Part shown: piece by piece, positions 29,170-39,700 of the stretch
Numbering within the stretch: the stretch's first letter is position 1
Layout of the letters: each line of letters starts with the position of its first letter
Source of the DNA: an uncultured Flavobacteriaceae bacterium
Lineage (GTDB): Bacteria > Bacteroidota > Bacteroidia > Flavobacteriales > Flavobacteriaceae
Reading direction: 5' to 3'
DNA length: 64,000 nucleotides
Assembly (NCBI GenBank): GCA_947500445.1
Contig: CANMSB010000009.1
Span: 62,001-126,000, forward strand
Translations under genes and position numbers: made by a program
The notes under the pieces: generated by a model
Seen by the model: only the letters and a program-made list of their open reading frames with translations
The model's database searches: none
Told to the model about the DNA's origin: nothing

Positions 29170-29935
29170 ATTGAGTGGTAAGTAGTTGGGAAATTTTCAG
29201 TTAGCAATTAGCGGTTTGTGGTAATTAGTGGAAAGTAAAAAGTGGTTACTGGGTACTCCTCCAATTTTGAGTTTGAATTTGAACTTGACCCTTGCACTTG
29301 AACTTTTTCAGTCTTTGTTCTTTTCTCTTTCAGCGCAGCGGTCTTTTTTCAATTAGCAATTAGCAATTAGCAATTAGCAATTAGCAATTAGCAATTAGCG
29401 GTTTGCAGTAATTAGTGGTGTGTAAAAAGTGGTTACTGGGTACTCCTCTAATTTTGCGTTTGAGTTTGCGTTTGAATTTGAATTTGACATTTGAGTTTGA
29501 ACTTGACCCTTGCACTTGCACTTTTTTAGTCTTTGTTCTTTTCTCTTTCAGCGCAGCGGTCTTTTTTCAATTAGCAATTAGCAATTAGCAATTAGCAATT
29601 AGCGGTTTGCGGTAATTAGTGGTAAGTAAAAAGTGGTTAGTGGGTACTGCCCTAATTTTGAATTTGAATTTGAATTTGAATTTGAGCTTGAATTTGAGTT
29701 TGAATCTGAATTTGCCATTTGAGCTTGAACTTGATACTTGCACTTGCACTTTTTTAGTCTTTGTTCTTTTCTCTTTCAGCGCAGCGGTCTTTTTTCAGTT
29801 AGCAATTAGCGGTTTGCGGTAATTAGTAAAAAGTGGAAAGTGGTCACTGGGTACTCCTCCAATTTTGAATTTGAATTTGAACTTGAGTTTGAGCTTGAGC
29901 TTGACACTTGCACTTGAACTTTCTCATTTTGGTCC
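29170..29935. repeat. Nested minisatellite between two paralogous genes
   Basis: Four imperfect units of roughly 190-230 bp stand in tandem. Anchor words recur: gggtact at 29251, 29438, 29642 and 29849; cagcgcagcg at 29331, 29549 and 29777. Each unit contains a heptamer array aattagc with different copy number (about 2, 7, 5 and 2) and a hexamer-type array built on tttgaa/cttgaa. The fourth unit is cut short and runs into the leader of the next gene. The unequal array lengths point to slippage or unequal crossing-over. An open frame inside it (about 29619-29822) encodes only the repeat and is not a gene. Confidence 0.92.
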
Positions 29936-29973
29936 GGTCTTTGATAATCGGTTGCTATAAACAATCGACCATT

Positions 29974-30513
29974 ATGCGAAAATGTCTACTCTATTTCTTT
30001 TTACTATGTGTCGCGCTCCTTGCCGCCCAATCCGGGAAAAATGTAGCGCCCCAATTATTTAAGGTCAACGCCCTGGCTCCTGGAGTGTCTTACGAACTTG
30101 GTGTGGGCCGGAATACCACACTGGACTTTGGTCTGTTTTTTGGCTTTGCGGCACGTGGGGGATCGGATAGGGACACCGAGTTTGGTCTCTTTCCCAGTTT
30201 TACCGGAGAATTGCGATACTTCACGAATATGGAACGGCGAAAATCAAAAAGGAAGTATATTGCAGGAAACAGCGGTAACTATATTGCCCTTGCCAATCAA
30301 TTTCAATCGGGAAACTCCCTTATCGGAAATTTGGATTTTAACAGCAACTACTATTATAACCTGGGTGTGGTATATGGGATACAGCGTACCCGTAAAAAAG
30401 GATTTTATTGGGGCATATCCTTTGGCCCAGGGCTGTTTAAGGATGAATTTGACACTGATTTTGGACTGATGCTCAATGCCCGTTTGGGTTGGGTGATCGG
30501 TAAACGAGGGTAG
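29974..30513 (+). CDS. Exported barrel-like protein, paralogue 2
   Basis: I place the start at the ATG at 29974 because it gives a standard signal peptide (MRKCLLYFFLLCVALLAAQS); the frame is open further upstream into the minisatellite. The mature part alternates strand-like segments and shares several motifs with the gene at 28582-29160 (APGVSYELG, RRKSKRKYIAGNSGNYIA, GVVYGIQRT). The pair therefore arose by duplication. 179 residues. Family and role unknown; an outer-membrane or secreted beta-barrel is the best guess. Confidence 0.75.
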   Translation: MRKCLLYFFLLCVALLAAQSGKNVAPQLFKVNALAPGVSYELGVGRNTTLDFGLFFGFAARGGSDRDTEFGLFPSFTGELRYFTNMERRKSKRKYIAGNSGNYIALANQFQSGNSLIGNLDFNSNYYYNLGVVYGIQRTRKKGFYWGISFGPGLFKDEFDTDFGLMLNARLGWVIGKRG

Positions 30514-30562
30514 AAAAATAACTACCTCAAAATCAACTACATAAAAATAACATAAGATTGTG

Positions 30563-30591
30563 TTGAGGACTGAAAAATAGCAGTATCTTTG
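30563..30591 (+). promoter_or_regulatory. Bacteroidota-type promoter of typA
   Basis: TATCTTTG at 30584-30591 matches the -7 consensus TAnnTTTG, and TTG at 30563-30565 is placed 18 bp upstream as the -33 element. Transcription would start just downstream, giving a leader of about 35-40 bases before the ATG. Confidence 0.65.
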
Positions 30592-30633
30592 CACGCCTGA
30601 ATAATAGATGTCTATTATTGAATATATGTGCTT

Positions 30634-32433
30634 ATGTCAACAACAAAGAATATTGCGATTATTGCCCACGTAGACCACGGTAAAACGACCCTGGTAGATA
30701 AAATCATGTACCATTGTCAGCTGTTCCGTGAGAACCAGAATACCGGAGATTTGATTTTGGACAATAATGATCTGGAACGGGAGAGGGGAATAACCATCAC
30801 CTCAAAGAACGTTTCAGTGGTGTATAAGGATACCAAGATCAATATTATCGATACCCCTGGTCACGCCGATTTTGGCGGTGAAGTGGAACGGGTATTGAAT
30901 ATGGCCGACGGTGTTCTTTTATTGGTCGATGCATTTGAGGGACCTATGCCCCAAACGCGTTTTGTACTACAAAAAGCGATCGATCTTGGGTTAAAGCCAT
31001 GCGTTGTTGTCAATAAGGTGGACAAGGAAAACTGCACGCCCGAGGAAGTTCATGAAAAAGTGTTCGACCTGATGTTCGAACTTGGAGCAGAAGAATGGCA
31101 GCTTGATTTTCCTGTGGTCTATGGCTCCGCCAAGAACAATTGGATGAGCGATGATTGGCAAAACGAAACCGATAACATTGAACCTTTGTTGGATATGGTG
31201 GTGGAACACATTCCCACCTTTAAACCGGAGGAAGGTACCACCCAAATGCTGATAACCTCATTGGATTTCTCTTCTTTTACAGGAAGGATCGCCATTGGTC
31301 GATTGCAGCGTGGCGTACTTAAGGAAGGACAACAGGTTTCGTTGGTAAAACGGGATGGTAGCATTGCCAAATCAAAAATAAAGGAGCTTTTCACCTTTGA
31401 AGGCTTAGGACGTAAAAAAGTGAAAGAGGTGGCTACCGGTGACATCTGCGCTATTGTCGGACTGGAAGGTTTCGAAATTGGCGACACGATCGCCGATATC
31501 GAACATCCCGAAGGCTTAAAGACGATAGCCATCGACGAGCCTACCATGAGCATGTTGTTTACCATTAACGACAGTCCGTTTTTTGGACAGGACGGTAAAT
31601 TCGTTACGTCGCGTCACATTAAGGAACGTTTGGAGCGGGAACTGGAAAAGAACTTGGCCTTACGTGTCGGTGAAACCGACAGTGCTGATAAATTTTTGGT
31701 ATTCGGCCGTGGCGTGTTGCACCTTTCGGTATTGATCGAGACCATGAGAAGGGAAGGTTACGAATTGCAGATTGGCCAACCTCAGGTAATCATTAAGGAA
31801 ATCGATGGCGTCAAATGCGAACCGATCGAATCCTTGACCATCGATCTGCCTGAAGAAGTTTCCGGACGTGCCGTAGAAATGGTGGCGATCAGAAAAGGGG
31901 AGATGACCAGTATGGAAGCAAAAGGAGATCGGATGATCTGTGAATTCCTGATTCCTTCGCGTGGTATTATCGGACTTCGAAACCAGCTGTTGACCGCAAC
32001 CGCGGGAGAAGCCATTATGGCGCACCGCTTTTTGGAATACCAACCGATGAAGGGCGATATTCCGCAGCGTCAAAATGGATCGTTGGTATCCATGGAAAAA
32101 GGGAAAGCAATACCATATTCCATAGACAAATTACAGGATCGAGGGAAGTTCTTTGTTGATCCTGGAGAGGATATTTATGAAGGTCAGGTCATTGGTGAAA
32201 ACTCTAGGGGCGATGATATGACCATCAACATCACCAAAACCAAGAAATTGTCCAACGTTCGTTCTGCGGGAGCGGACGATAAGGCTAAAATTGTACCGGC
32301 CATTAAGTTTTCTCTGGAGGAAGCTTTGGAATATATTCAGAAAGATGAATATGTTGAGGTGACCCCGGCACATTTACGGTTGCGTAAAATATACTTGACA
32401 GAAGTGGAACGAAAACGAAATAAGATCGCTTAG
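30634..32433 (+). CDS. typA: Ribosome-associated translational GTPase TypA/BipA
   Basis: TypA is an EF-G-like GTPase that binds the ribosome and helps 50S assembly and stress adaptation. The G motifs are intact: [22 protein letters not shown] and NKVD. The rest follows the elongation-factor layout, with an EF-G V-like region and the TypA C-terminal domain (about residues 400-590). I use the ATG at 30634 (599 residues, [19 protein letters not shown]); a GTG two codons earlier is less likely. A good promoter precedes it and a bidirectional terminator follows. Confidence 0.96.
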   Translation: MSTTKNIAIIAHVDHGKTTLVDKIMYHCQLFRENQNTGDLILDNNDLERERGITITSKNVSVVYKDTKINIIDTPGHADFGGEVERVLNMADGVLLLVDAFEGPMPQTRFVLQKAIDLGLKPCVVVNKVDKENCTPEEVHEKVFDLMFELGAEEWQLDFPVVYGSAKNNWMSDDWQNETDNIEPLLDMVVEHIPTFKPEEGTTQMLITSLDFSSFTGRIAIGRLQRGVLKEGQQVSLVKRDGSIAKSKIKELFTFEGLGRKKVKEVATGDICAIVGLEGFEIGDTIADIEHPEGLKTIAIDEPTMSMLFTINDSPFFGQDGKFVTSRHIKERLERELEKNLALRVGETDSADKFLVFGRGVLHLSVLIETMRREGYELQIGQPQVIIKEIDGVKCEPIESLTIDLPEEVSGRAVEMVAIRKGEMTSMEAKGDRMICEFLIPSRGIIGLRNQLLTATAGEAIMAHRFLEYQPMKGDIPQRQNGSLVSMEKGKAIPYSIDKLQDRGKFFVDPGEDIYEGQVIGENSRGDDMTINITKTKKLSNVRSAGADDKAKIVPAIKFSLEEALEYIQKDEYVEVTPAHLRLRKIYLTEVERKRNKIA

Positions 32434-32474
32434 ACGCCTTACACCAGAAATGGCATTGGTTTGGTATGAGAAAT

Positions 32475-32509
32475 AAAAAAGGCCTCGATAATCATCGAGG
32501 CCTTTTTTT
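32475..32509. terminator. Bidirectional intrinsic terminator between typA and the ROK kinase gene
   Basis: A 9-bp perfect stem GGCCTCGAT (32481-32489) pairs with ATCGAGGCC (32494-32502) around a 4-base loop. It is flanked by an A-run on the left and a T-run on the right, so it can end both convergent transcripts. Confidence 0.9.
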
Positions 32510-32528
32510 GTTGACGCGTTCCCTGTTT

Positions 32529-33263
32529 TTATTGTAATGCTGCTGCAGCAGCGCCTATGATTCCGGCATGATTTTTAAGCTCGGCGGGCATCACGGGTGT
32601 TTCGATGGTAATATATTTTTTATAGGCCTCAAAATCCTTTGAGGCGCCCCCACCTAAAATAATGTGATCTGGGCATACGATCAGTTCGACAAGATTTAAA
32701 AATTTATTAAAGCGTTTACCCCATTGGGCATAGCTTAGGTTTTCCCTTTCTTTTGCCGAGTCGGCCGCCCAAAGTTCAATTTTGGAGTATTTTTTATAAG
32801 GAATTTGCCCCAACTCGAAATTCGGTAGCAGTGTTCCATTAAAAAAGGCACCACTGCCAAGACCCGTACCTATGGTAATCATTAGCAACAATCCTTCCTT
32901 GCCTTTACCGACACCGTAATTAACAGTTGCATAGCCGGCGGCATCGGCATCGTTCACTACGGTAACGTTCTGGCCCGTTTGTTCCGAAAACAGCTCGGCA
33001 ACATTGCGGCCCAACCACTTTTTATGCAAATTACCGGGCGATTTGCAGACCCCGTTTTTAATGACCGTCGGAAACCCCACACCAATGGGACCTTTGTGGT
33101 CAAAATGCGTCACGATATCGGCAACTACTTTGGCCATTTCCTTTGGTTTTCGCGATGCGGGTGTTGGAATTCGAAAACGTTTGGTCAACATTTCTCCCGT
33201 AACGGAATCCACTAATGCACCTTTCATACCCGTTCCCCCAATATCGATACCTAAAACTTCCAT
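32529..33263 (-). CDS. ROK family kinase, probable polyphosphate glucokinase
   Basis: The ASKHA/ROK fold is shown by the phosphate-1 motif GIDIGGTGMKGALVD, the catalytic Asp in VVNDADAAGYA, and the glycine-rich ITIGTGLGSGAFFNG. The short length (244 residues), the GVGFPTVIKNGVC segment and the lack of the ROK zinc-binding CxCGxxGC motif fit polyphosphate-glucose phosphotransferases, which phosphorylate glucose with polyphosphate. The specificity is inferred from family resemblance; an ATP-dependent ROK glucokinase cannot be excluded. ATG start; TACTTTTG on the minus strand at 33287-33294 could be its -7 box. Confidence 0.85.
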   Translation of the reverse strand: MEVLGIDIGGTGMKGALVDSVTGEMLTKRFRIPTPASRKPKEMAKVVADIVTHFDHKGPIGVGFPTVIKNGVCKSPGNLHKKWLGRNVAELFSEQTGQNVTVVNDADAAGYATVNYGVGKGKEGLLLMITIGTGLGSGAFFNGTLLPNFELGQIPYKKYSKIELWAADSAKERENLSYAQWGKRFNKFLNLVELIVCPDHIILGGGASKDFEAYKKYITIETPVMPAELKNHAGIIGAAAAALQ

Positions 33264-33417
33264 GGAATGTGGTTAAAATTCTCGGGCAAAAGTAACAAAA
33301 AAGTTTGGCCTTCGAATGGCATCTCTTTTTGTAGGGATAGTTACCAGGAGGTGGACATCGTTTCGGGAGTATAATTTTGGGTCGCTCCAATGGTAAAACA
33401 AAGGGCTGTTCGGGAAT

Positions 33418-34065
33418 TTATTCAATGGGATAACTTTTTTCAAGAAGTTGTTTTCTAATTCTACTTAACGATTGTCTTTTAATGCCCAAATACGAAGCTA
33501 TATCTTTTAGAGGAACTTTATGTGCCAGATCGGGATGCTTGCTCAAAAAGTACAAGTAGCGTTGTTTTGCGGGTATTCCCAAAAGAATGTTTTTTTCCTC
33601 CATTACCTCGTTCAGAAGTGTGATCTGTAGTTTTAAAAGCAACATTTGTAGTTTTGGGCGGTCCGCTACTATTGCATTATAAGTATTTACCGGGACTATT
33701 AACATAGTTCCCGAAGTAATGCTTTGAATTCCCTCATTGCTAGGTAGGCCAGAGGAGAAACTTCCCATAATGGTAAAGAATGAAGAAGGACCGTACATAT
33801 ATCTTGTAATGGTTTCCGTTGTTTCCTTCCTGATATAAGTTTTTACGTAACCGGCAATAAGAAACCCCATAAAATTACAGACCTGTCCAGGTTTTGATAG
33901 GATAGAGTTGGCCTCAAAGGATATTTCCTTAAAGACTTCTTTTGACAACGATATTTCTTTTTTGTCGAGGCCCATACCTTCTAGGGCATCATGTAATTTG
34001 CGGTAATACATCGGTGTACTAATATGTTGGTACAAGATAGTATCTATTATAACATTGTTGGACAT
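33418..34065 (-). CDS. Crp/Fnr family transcriptional regulator
   Basis: The protein has an N-terminal cyclic-nucleotide-binding-like beta domain (about residues 35-125; NFMGFLIAGYVKTYI) and a C-terminal helix-turn-helix (LKDIASYLGIKRQSLSRIRKQL, given here in two parts: LKDIASYLGIKR and QSLSRIRKQL). No Cys cluster for an Fnr-type iron-sulfur centre and no clear cAMP-binding arginine pocket are visible, as in many Bacteroidota members. I use the ATG at 34065 (215 residues) over a TTG seven codons upstream. It is divergent from the GH5 gene across a 176-bp gap, so it may control that gene; this is inference. Confidence 0.88.
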   Translation of the reverse strand: MSNNVIIDTILYQHISTPMYYRKLHDALEGMGLDKKEISLSKEVFKEISFEANSILSKPGQVCNFMGFLIAGYVKTYIRKETTETITRYMYGPSSFFTIMGSFSSGLPSNEGIQSITSGTMLIVPVNTYNAIVADRPKLQMLLLKLQITLLNEVMEEKNILLGIPAKQRYLYFLSKHPDLAHKVPLKDIASYLGIKRQSLSRIRKQLLEKSYPIE

Positions 34066-34241
34066 AGATATAGGATAGCCCTGCAAGTCAAAAATAGTTT
34101 TTTAAGCTATCCGATATGCAATGGATAGGCTTTGTTCAGGTATTTCGTCACATATGTTAACACGTATTTTAGAAAAGTTTCGTTTATACATAGATATTAG
34201 GTCCGGTCAACGGACTGGCTACTTACAATAATTGGTGTAAA

Positions 34242-35438
34242 ATGAATTTAAAAAAGACTATCATCGTTTTGTTTTGGACAGTTTTGCTTTTTCCTGACGG
34301 AATGACTGCCCAAGGGTTTGTGCATTTGGAGAATGGAAAGCTTATGGATGGTTCTTCCGATACCATCTCGTTAAATGCAATTAACATTGGAGGTTGGTTG
34401 CTTTGGGAAGGTTGGATCTGGGGAGGTGGATTTCACTCCGAGAAAAGAATAATGCGGAACGTCACAAAAGTTATCGATAGGGAATACGCTGCTCATTTTC
34501 AAAAAACGATCTACAAGAACTATGTAACGAAAAAAGATATTATTGCAATTAAAAAAGCAGGCTTCAATAGTATTCGTATCCCGATCAATCATGCCGTACT
34601 GGATGGGGGAGTACCAGGCGGCATGATTTATGAAGAGCGCTTTTATTGGTTAGATCAAATATTGCAATGGTGCCAGGAGGAACAGATTTATGCTATTTTG
34701 GATTTACATGCATTGCCCGGTGGCCAGAACAAAGTATTTATATCGGATCCCGATGAAGTTGATTTATGGAAAAGTCCGGTACACCGGCGGCAAACAATTC
34801 GAATTTGGTCGGCGATCGCGCAACGTTATCAAAACAATACTATTGTTGCCGGTTATGATTTGATAAATGAGCCAAGTGTTAAGGACTGCTCGCAGTTATT
34901 GGGTCTTTACACAGGCATTATCGGTGCTATCAGGGAGGTTGATAAAAATCATTTGTTAATTGTAGAAGGAAACAAATTCGCGCACTCTTTCAAGTGCTTT
35001 GATTCCCTTTTGGACACAAATCAAATTTTTAGTTTTCATTTTTACCCTTGGTTCCGTGGGAACAAGGGAAAACAACGTAAGCTAAAATCACATAGTGATT
35101 TTGCCAAGAAGGTCGGCGCACCGGTATGGTGCGGAGAATGGGGTGAAGATTCGATAGATGATCTTACGACCATAGGAACACTTTTGGTCAGCGAGGTATA
35201 TGATTTTTGTGGAACGGCTTTTTGGACATGGAAAAAAGCGGTTACCAGTTCCCATCCAGCAGTGAATGAAATTACAGTGACCAAGAACATGAAGCGTCTT
35301 CTTAAGGGAAAGAGCCCAAGGAAGTCGGACAGCGCCCAAAAAGAACTGGACCTATTTTTAAAGAATGTTGATATCGATCTTACTAAGCGGGACGAACGCT
35401 TGATAACGCTGTTCAATACCATGTTCCTGAACAATTGA
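34242..35438 (+). CDS. Exported glycoside hydrolase family 5 protein (cellulase/exo-glucanase type)
   Basis: A signal peptide (MNLKKTIIVLFWTVLLFPDG, then MTAQG) precedes a (beta/alpha)8 GH5 domain. The acid/base Glu210 is in LINEPS and the nucleophile Glu299 in CGEWGE; other family marks are GFNSIRIPINHAVLD, LDLHALPGGQN and FWTWKK. GH5 enzymes hydrolyse beta-linked glucans, mannans or related glycosides with retention. The subfamily cannot be fixed; the layout GGWLLWEGWIWGG near the N-terminus recalls exo-beta-1,3-glucanase-like members. 398 residues, ATG start. No TonB/SusD partner is adjacent, so it is not in a classic polysaccharide utilisation locus. A Crp-type regulator is divergent. Confidence 0.88.
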   Translation: MNLKKTIIVLFWTVLLFPDGMTAQGFVHLENGKLMDGSSDTISLNAINIGGWLLWEGWIWGGGFHSEKRIMRNVTKVIDREYAAHFQKTIYKNYVTKKDIIAIKKAGFNSIRIPINHAVLDGGVPGGMIYEERFYWLDQILQWCQEEQIYAILDLHALPGGQNKVFISDPDEVDLWKSPVHRRQTIRIWSAIAQRYQNNTIVAGYDLINEPSVKDCSQLLGLYTGIIGAIREVDKNHLLIVEGNKFAHSFKCFDSLLDTNQIFSFHFYPWFRGNKGKQRKLKSHSDFAKKVGAPVWCGEWGEDSIDDLTTIGTLLVSEVYDFCGTAFWTWKKAVTSSHPAVNEITVTKNMKRLLKGKSPRKSDSAQKELDLFLKNVDIDLTKRDERLITLFNTMFLNN

Positions 35439-35628
35439 TTGGGATCGTAGGGAAGTCGTCCGATAGTGTCCCACCTAGGTCAAAATTCAACAGGCTTTGG
35501 GAAAGCGCATCAAAGCCCTTTGAAAAAATTACATTTCAAAAATAGCTTATTAGATTAAAAATAAGGATGAGGCCGCCATAGATAGCAAAGAAATGTGAAA
35601 TACCATGATGTTCGAACAAGAAATTGTT

Positions 35629-36312
35629 CTAAACTGCCCGTTGTACCACTTCGAAAACCTTGCCGTTGTCACATTTTAAGGTTTTCGATGGAAATTTTAA
35701 GATGAGCGCATAGTCATGTGTCGCCATTAAAATGGTACGGCCCGATTTGTTGATGTCCTGCAACACTTTCATGACCTCTACGCTGGTTTGCGGATCCAAA
35801 TTGCCCGTAGGCTCATCGGCGATGATCAGTTCAGGGTCGTTTAAAAGGGCCCTGGCAATGGCGATACGTTGTTGTTCTCCACCGGAAATTTCATGTGGAA
35901 ACTTAAAGCCTTTGGTTTTCATGCCCACTTTATCCAAAACTGCTTCAATTTTTGCGGTCATTTTTTGCGCGTCTTTCCAGCCGGTAGCCTTTAAAACGAA
36001 CTTCAGGTTATTGTTGATGTTGCGGTCGGGCAACAGTTTAAAGTCCTGAAATACGATGCCCAATTTTCGGCGTAAAAAAGGGATGTCCTTCTCTTTGAGC
36101 TTTTGAAGGTCGAAGTCCACAATAGTTCCGTTACCTTTTTTAAGCGGAATATCCCCGTAAAGGGTTTTCATAAAACTACTTTTTCCACTACCGGTCTTTC
36201 CGATGAGGTATACGAACTCTCCCGAGTCGATGCTCAGGGTTACGTCCTTTAATACGAGACTGTCCTTTTGAAAGATGTTGGCATCCGTAAGTTGTAAAAT
36301 GGTCTCCGGCAT
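35629..36312 (-). CDS. ftsE: Cell division ATP-binding protein FtsE
   Basis: This ABC ATPase has Walker A GKTGSGKSS, Q-loop VFQDFKLLPDRN, signature SGGEQQR, Walker B LIIADEPTG and the H-loop ATHDY. The VFQDFKLLPDRNINNN segment and compact size (227 residues) are typical of FtsE, which works with FtsX to control peptidoglycan hydrolases at the septum. No ftsX is adjacent in this window, which is usual for Bacteroidota. ATG start at 36312. Confidence 0.93.
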   Translation of the reverse strand: MPETILQLTDANIFQKDSLVLKDVTLSIDSGEFVYLIGKTGSGKSSFMKTLYGDIPLKKGNGTIVDFDLQKLKEKDIPFLRRKLGIVFQDFKLLPDRNINNNLKFVLKATGWKDAQKMTAKIEAVLDKVGMKTKGFKFPHEISGGEQQRIAIARALLNDPELIIADEPTGNLDPQTSVEVMKVLQDINKSGRTILMATHDYALILKFPSKTLKCDNGKVFEVVQRAV

Positions 36313-36722
36313 GGCTATTTAAGATTTTGGGTCGTGCGTAAAACACCGTTCAAAGGCGTTGAAAAGGAGGGGTTTTAGTTCCCGATTACGCACATTTGTT
36401 GATATAAAAGTAATAAGTTCCCGGGGATATAAACGGGCACTGCCGTTAAAATCTTTTCTTTTGGAAATATGATAAATCCGTTTATGCTTTTGTTGCAACC
36501 GAAAAAACCGGCTTTTGTGCCCTAGCGAAGTTATTTTTAGTGAGCATAACTGGGCTAGGGACATTAAAATGGGAAAGTCAGGGTGTAAAATGCGACCCCG
36601 ACGCCTCGCAGGTAGGTAAAAGAAAACGTTTAAACGAACTCAAAATATACTTAGGCATCATATTTGTCGTTATAGCTTTTAGTAAAGGAACAACTCAAAA
36701 CGAGTTCAATAGTTAGAACACT
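36313..36722. other. Intergenic region with a long hairpin
   Basis: This 410-bp region separates the divergent ftsE and TPR genes. It holds an imperfect inverted repeat, CCCTAGC-GA-AGTTAT (36520-36534) against ATAACT-G-GGCTAGGG (36546-36560), without a T-run, so it is not a standard terminator. Otherwise I see only presumed promoters; the 81-codon frame at 36319-36564 on the minus strand has no protein-like features. Confidence 0.5.
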
Positions 36723-39700
36723 ATGCTCAATAAAACAACCGCTTTGATCCCCTTTTTTATGGGGATGGTTTTTTCGGGAATCGCCCAGGAGACCAAAATT
36801 TACACCCACGACGATAAGGACTACCAGCAGGCCTTGGCATTGTACAACAATGAACAATATCAGGCCGCACAGACCATTTTTTCTAATGTAAAGAATACGA
36901 CCGAAAATTTGGAAACGAAGGCGAACAGCGCGTATTACGAAGCCAACGCCGCCGTTCGGCTGAATCAGTTGGGCGCCGATCGATTAATGGAGGATTTTGT
37001 GGAAAACTATCCCACATCCACCAAAAGGAACGTGGCTTTTGCCGATGTTGCGGAATATTATTTCGAGACCGGAAAGTATCCCTATGCGCTTAAATGGTAC
37101 AATAAGGTTGACCAAAAGGCCCTATCGAGCAAGGAGATGGGCAAATTCAATTTTAATTACGGCTATTCCCTTTTCTCTTCCGGCAAGCAAAAGGAAGCGG
37201 AACGTTACCTCGAAAAAGTAAGCGACTCCCCCACATATGGCTCTCAGGCGAAGTACTACTTAGGATATATTTCCTACCAGCAAGATGATTATGAGGAAGC
37301 CAACCAACGTTTCGATCAAATTAACGACCCTGAACTGCTGGCCGAAAAACTGAGCTACTACCAGGCGGACATGAACTTTAAACTGGGCAAATTCGAAAAG
37401 GCCATTGCCTTGGCCAAACAGCAGTTGCCAAAGTCGGACCGAAGTGAGAAATCGGAGTTGAACAAAATTATTGGGGAAAGCTATTTTAACATGAAGCAAT
37501 ATGCCGATGCGATTCCGTATTTGGAAGCGTATCGCGGTAAAAAAGGAAAATGGAGCAATACCGATTACTATCTGTTGGGATATAGCTATTACAAGCAAGG
37601 CGATTTTGCCAACGCTATTCAACAGTTCAATAAAATTATCGGCGGTACCAATAGCGTTTCGCAAAATGCGTATTATCATCTTGCGGAATGTTACCTGAAA
37701 CTGGAAAAAAAGCAGGAGGCGCTCAATGCCTTTCGCAACGCCTCCCAAATGGAATTCTCGGCCGAAATCCAAAAAGACGCGTATTTGAACTATGCCCGAT
37801 TGAGTTATGAAATCGGTAACGCTTACGAACCGGTGCCCCTTGTCATTTCAAGTTATTTGGAGCGTTTCCCGAACGACGACCATCAGCAGGAAATGCAAGA
37901 ACTACTCGTCGATTCCTATATCACTTCCAAAAACTTTGCCGGGGCAATGGAGCTTTTGGAAAAGAACAAAGGTTTCGCAAGCAAGGCCACCTATCAAAAA
38001 GTGGCCTATTATAGAGGAATCGAATTGTTTATGGAAGGCGACTTTGGGGCCGCTTCCGAGGTGCTCCAAAAATCGTTAGGCAGTGCCGAGGATGCGTTAT
38101 TCAAGGCCAGGGCCCATTATTGGAAAGGGGAAGCGGAATATCAATTGAACCGTTTTGAACAGGCATTGACCAATTTTATTGCCTTTCGTGACAATCCTAT
38201 CTCCAAATCTACCGAAGTGTTCAACGATTTTGAGTACAACTTGGGATACACCTATTTTAAACTTCGAAAATACCCGGAGGCCATATCAAGTTTTCAACGT
38301 TTTACGGCATCGAATACCGATGATGTCCAAAAAAAATATGATGGGTTTTTACGTTTAGGGGATAGCCACTTTGTTACCCGGGCGTATTGGCCTGCCATAG
38401 AAACCTATAACATGGCGTTGGAGTTGTCGGGACCGCAAAAGGATTATGCCGCCTATCAAAAAGCGATGAGCTACGGTTTTGTGGATCGTAGAGATACAAA
38501 AATTGAAGAGTTGGATCGTTTTGTATCCGCCTATCCGAAATCCACCCTTAAAGATGATGCCCTTTTCGAACTTGGCAATACCTATGTGTCTTCCGGAAAA
38601 GAACAGCAGGGATTACGAACGTACGATGTGCTGATTACCGAGTACGGCCGAAGTAAATTAGTGCCCCAGGCGCTTATGCGACAAGGGTTGGTCCACTATA
38701 ACGGCAGCCGGAACGAACAAGCTTTGGCCAAATTTAAAACGGTGGTACGGGATTTCCCCAATACCCAAGAGGCCATACAGGCCGTTGCAACGGCAAAACT
38801 GATCTATGTGGACTTGGGTAGGGTGGACGAGTATGCCGCTTGGGTGAAAAACCTGGATTTTGTAGAAGTTACCGATTCCGAACTTGACAACGCCACATTC
38901 GAATCGGCCGACAAGCAAAATTTAGAAGGAAAGAAAGACGCGGCAATCAAGGGGTATGAAAAATACCTACAACAATTTCCCAACGGACGGCACGCTATCA
39001 AGGCCAACTTTAAGCTCGCGCAACTGTATTTTGCTAAAGGGGAAAAAGAAAAAGCACTGGCCAATTACCGTGTGGTGGCGGACAAGGGAAGCAATGAATA
39101 TGCCGAGCAGGCACTTACCAGGGTTTGCGAGGTATATATCGGTAAGGATGATTATACGAGCGCACTTCCCTATTTGGAACGACTGGAAGCTACGGCCGAC
39201 ATTCAACAGAACCGGACCTTTGCCCAATCGAATTTGATGAAAGGGTACTACCAACAAAAAAATTACGATCAAACCTTGGCATATGCCGAAAAAGTGTTGG
39301 CGACCCCTAGTATCGATAACAGGATAAAGAGTGATGCCAAAATTATGATCGCTCGCTCGGCCATAGCCACGGGGGACGACCAAATAGCGGAAGAGGCCTA
39401 TGGGGAGGTCTTAAAAATTGCCAGCGGTGCCACTGCTGCGGAGGCACTATACTACAGTGCGTATTTTATGAACAGGTCTTCCGATTATGAAAATTCCAAC
39501 ACTGCGGTACAGCGTTTGGCAAAGGATTATGCGGCCTATAAGGAGTGGGGCGGAAAAGGGCTGTTGATCATGGCCAAGAATTTCTATGCGCTGGGCGATG
39601 CCTATCAAGCCACTTATATCTTGGAAAGCGTTATCGATAATTTTGCCCAATATCCAGAAATCGTTTCCGAAGCGAAGGGAGAGTTGAGCATTATAAAATC

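Noticed and set aside
29619-29822. 67-codon frame with an NLNLNLSLNL-type product
   Set aside because: It merely translates the minisatellite; length follows from the hexamer period.
29170-29935. CRISPR-like array
   Set aside because: The repeats are heptamers and hexamers without unique spacers, and there are no cas genes.
32440-32456. Third lone end of the dispersed repeat (acaccagaaatgg)
   Set aside because: Thirteen bases match copy A, but without a flanking remainder this is too short to list as a feature.
36319-36564. 81-codon minus-strand frame between ftsE and the TPR gene
   Set aside because: Composition is not protein-like, it contains the hairpin, and no family or signal is recognisable.
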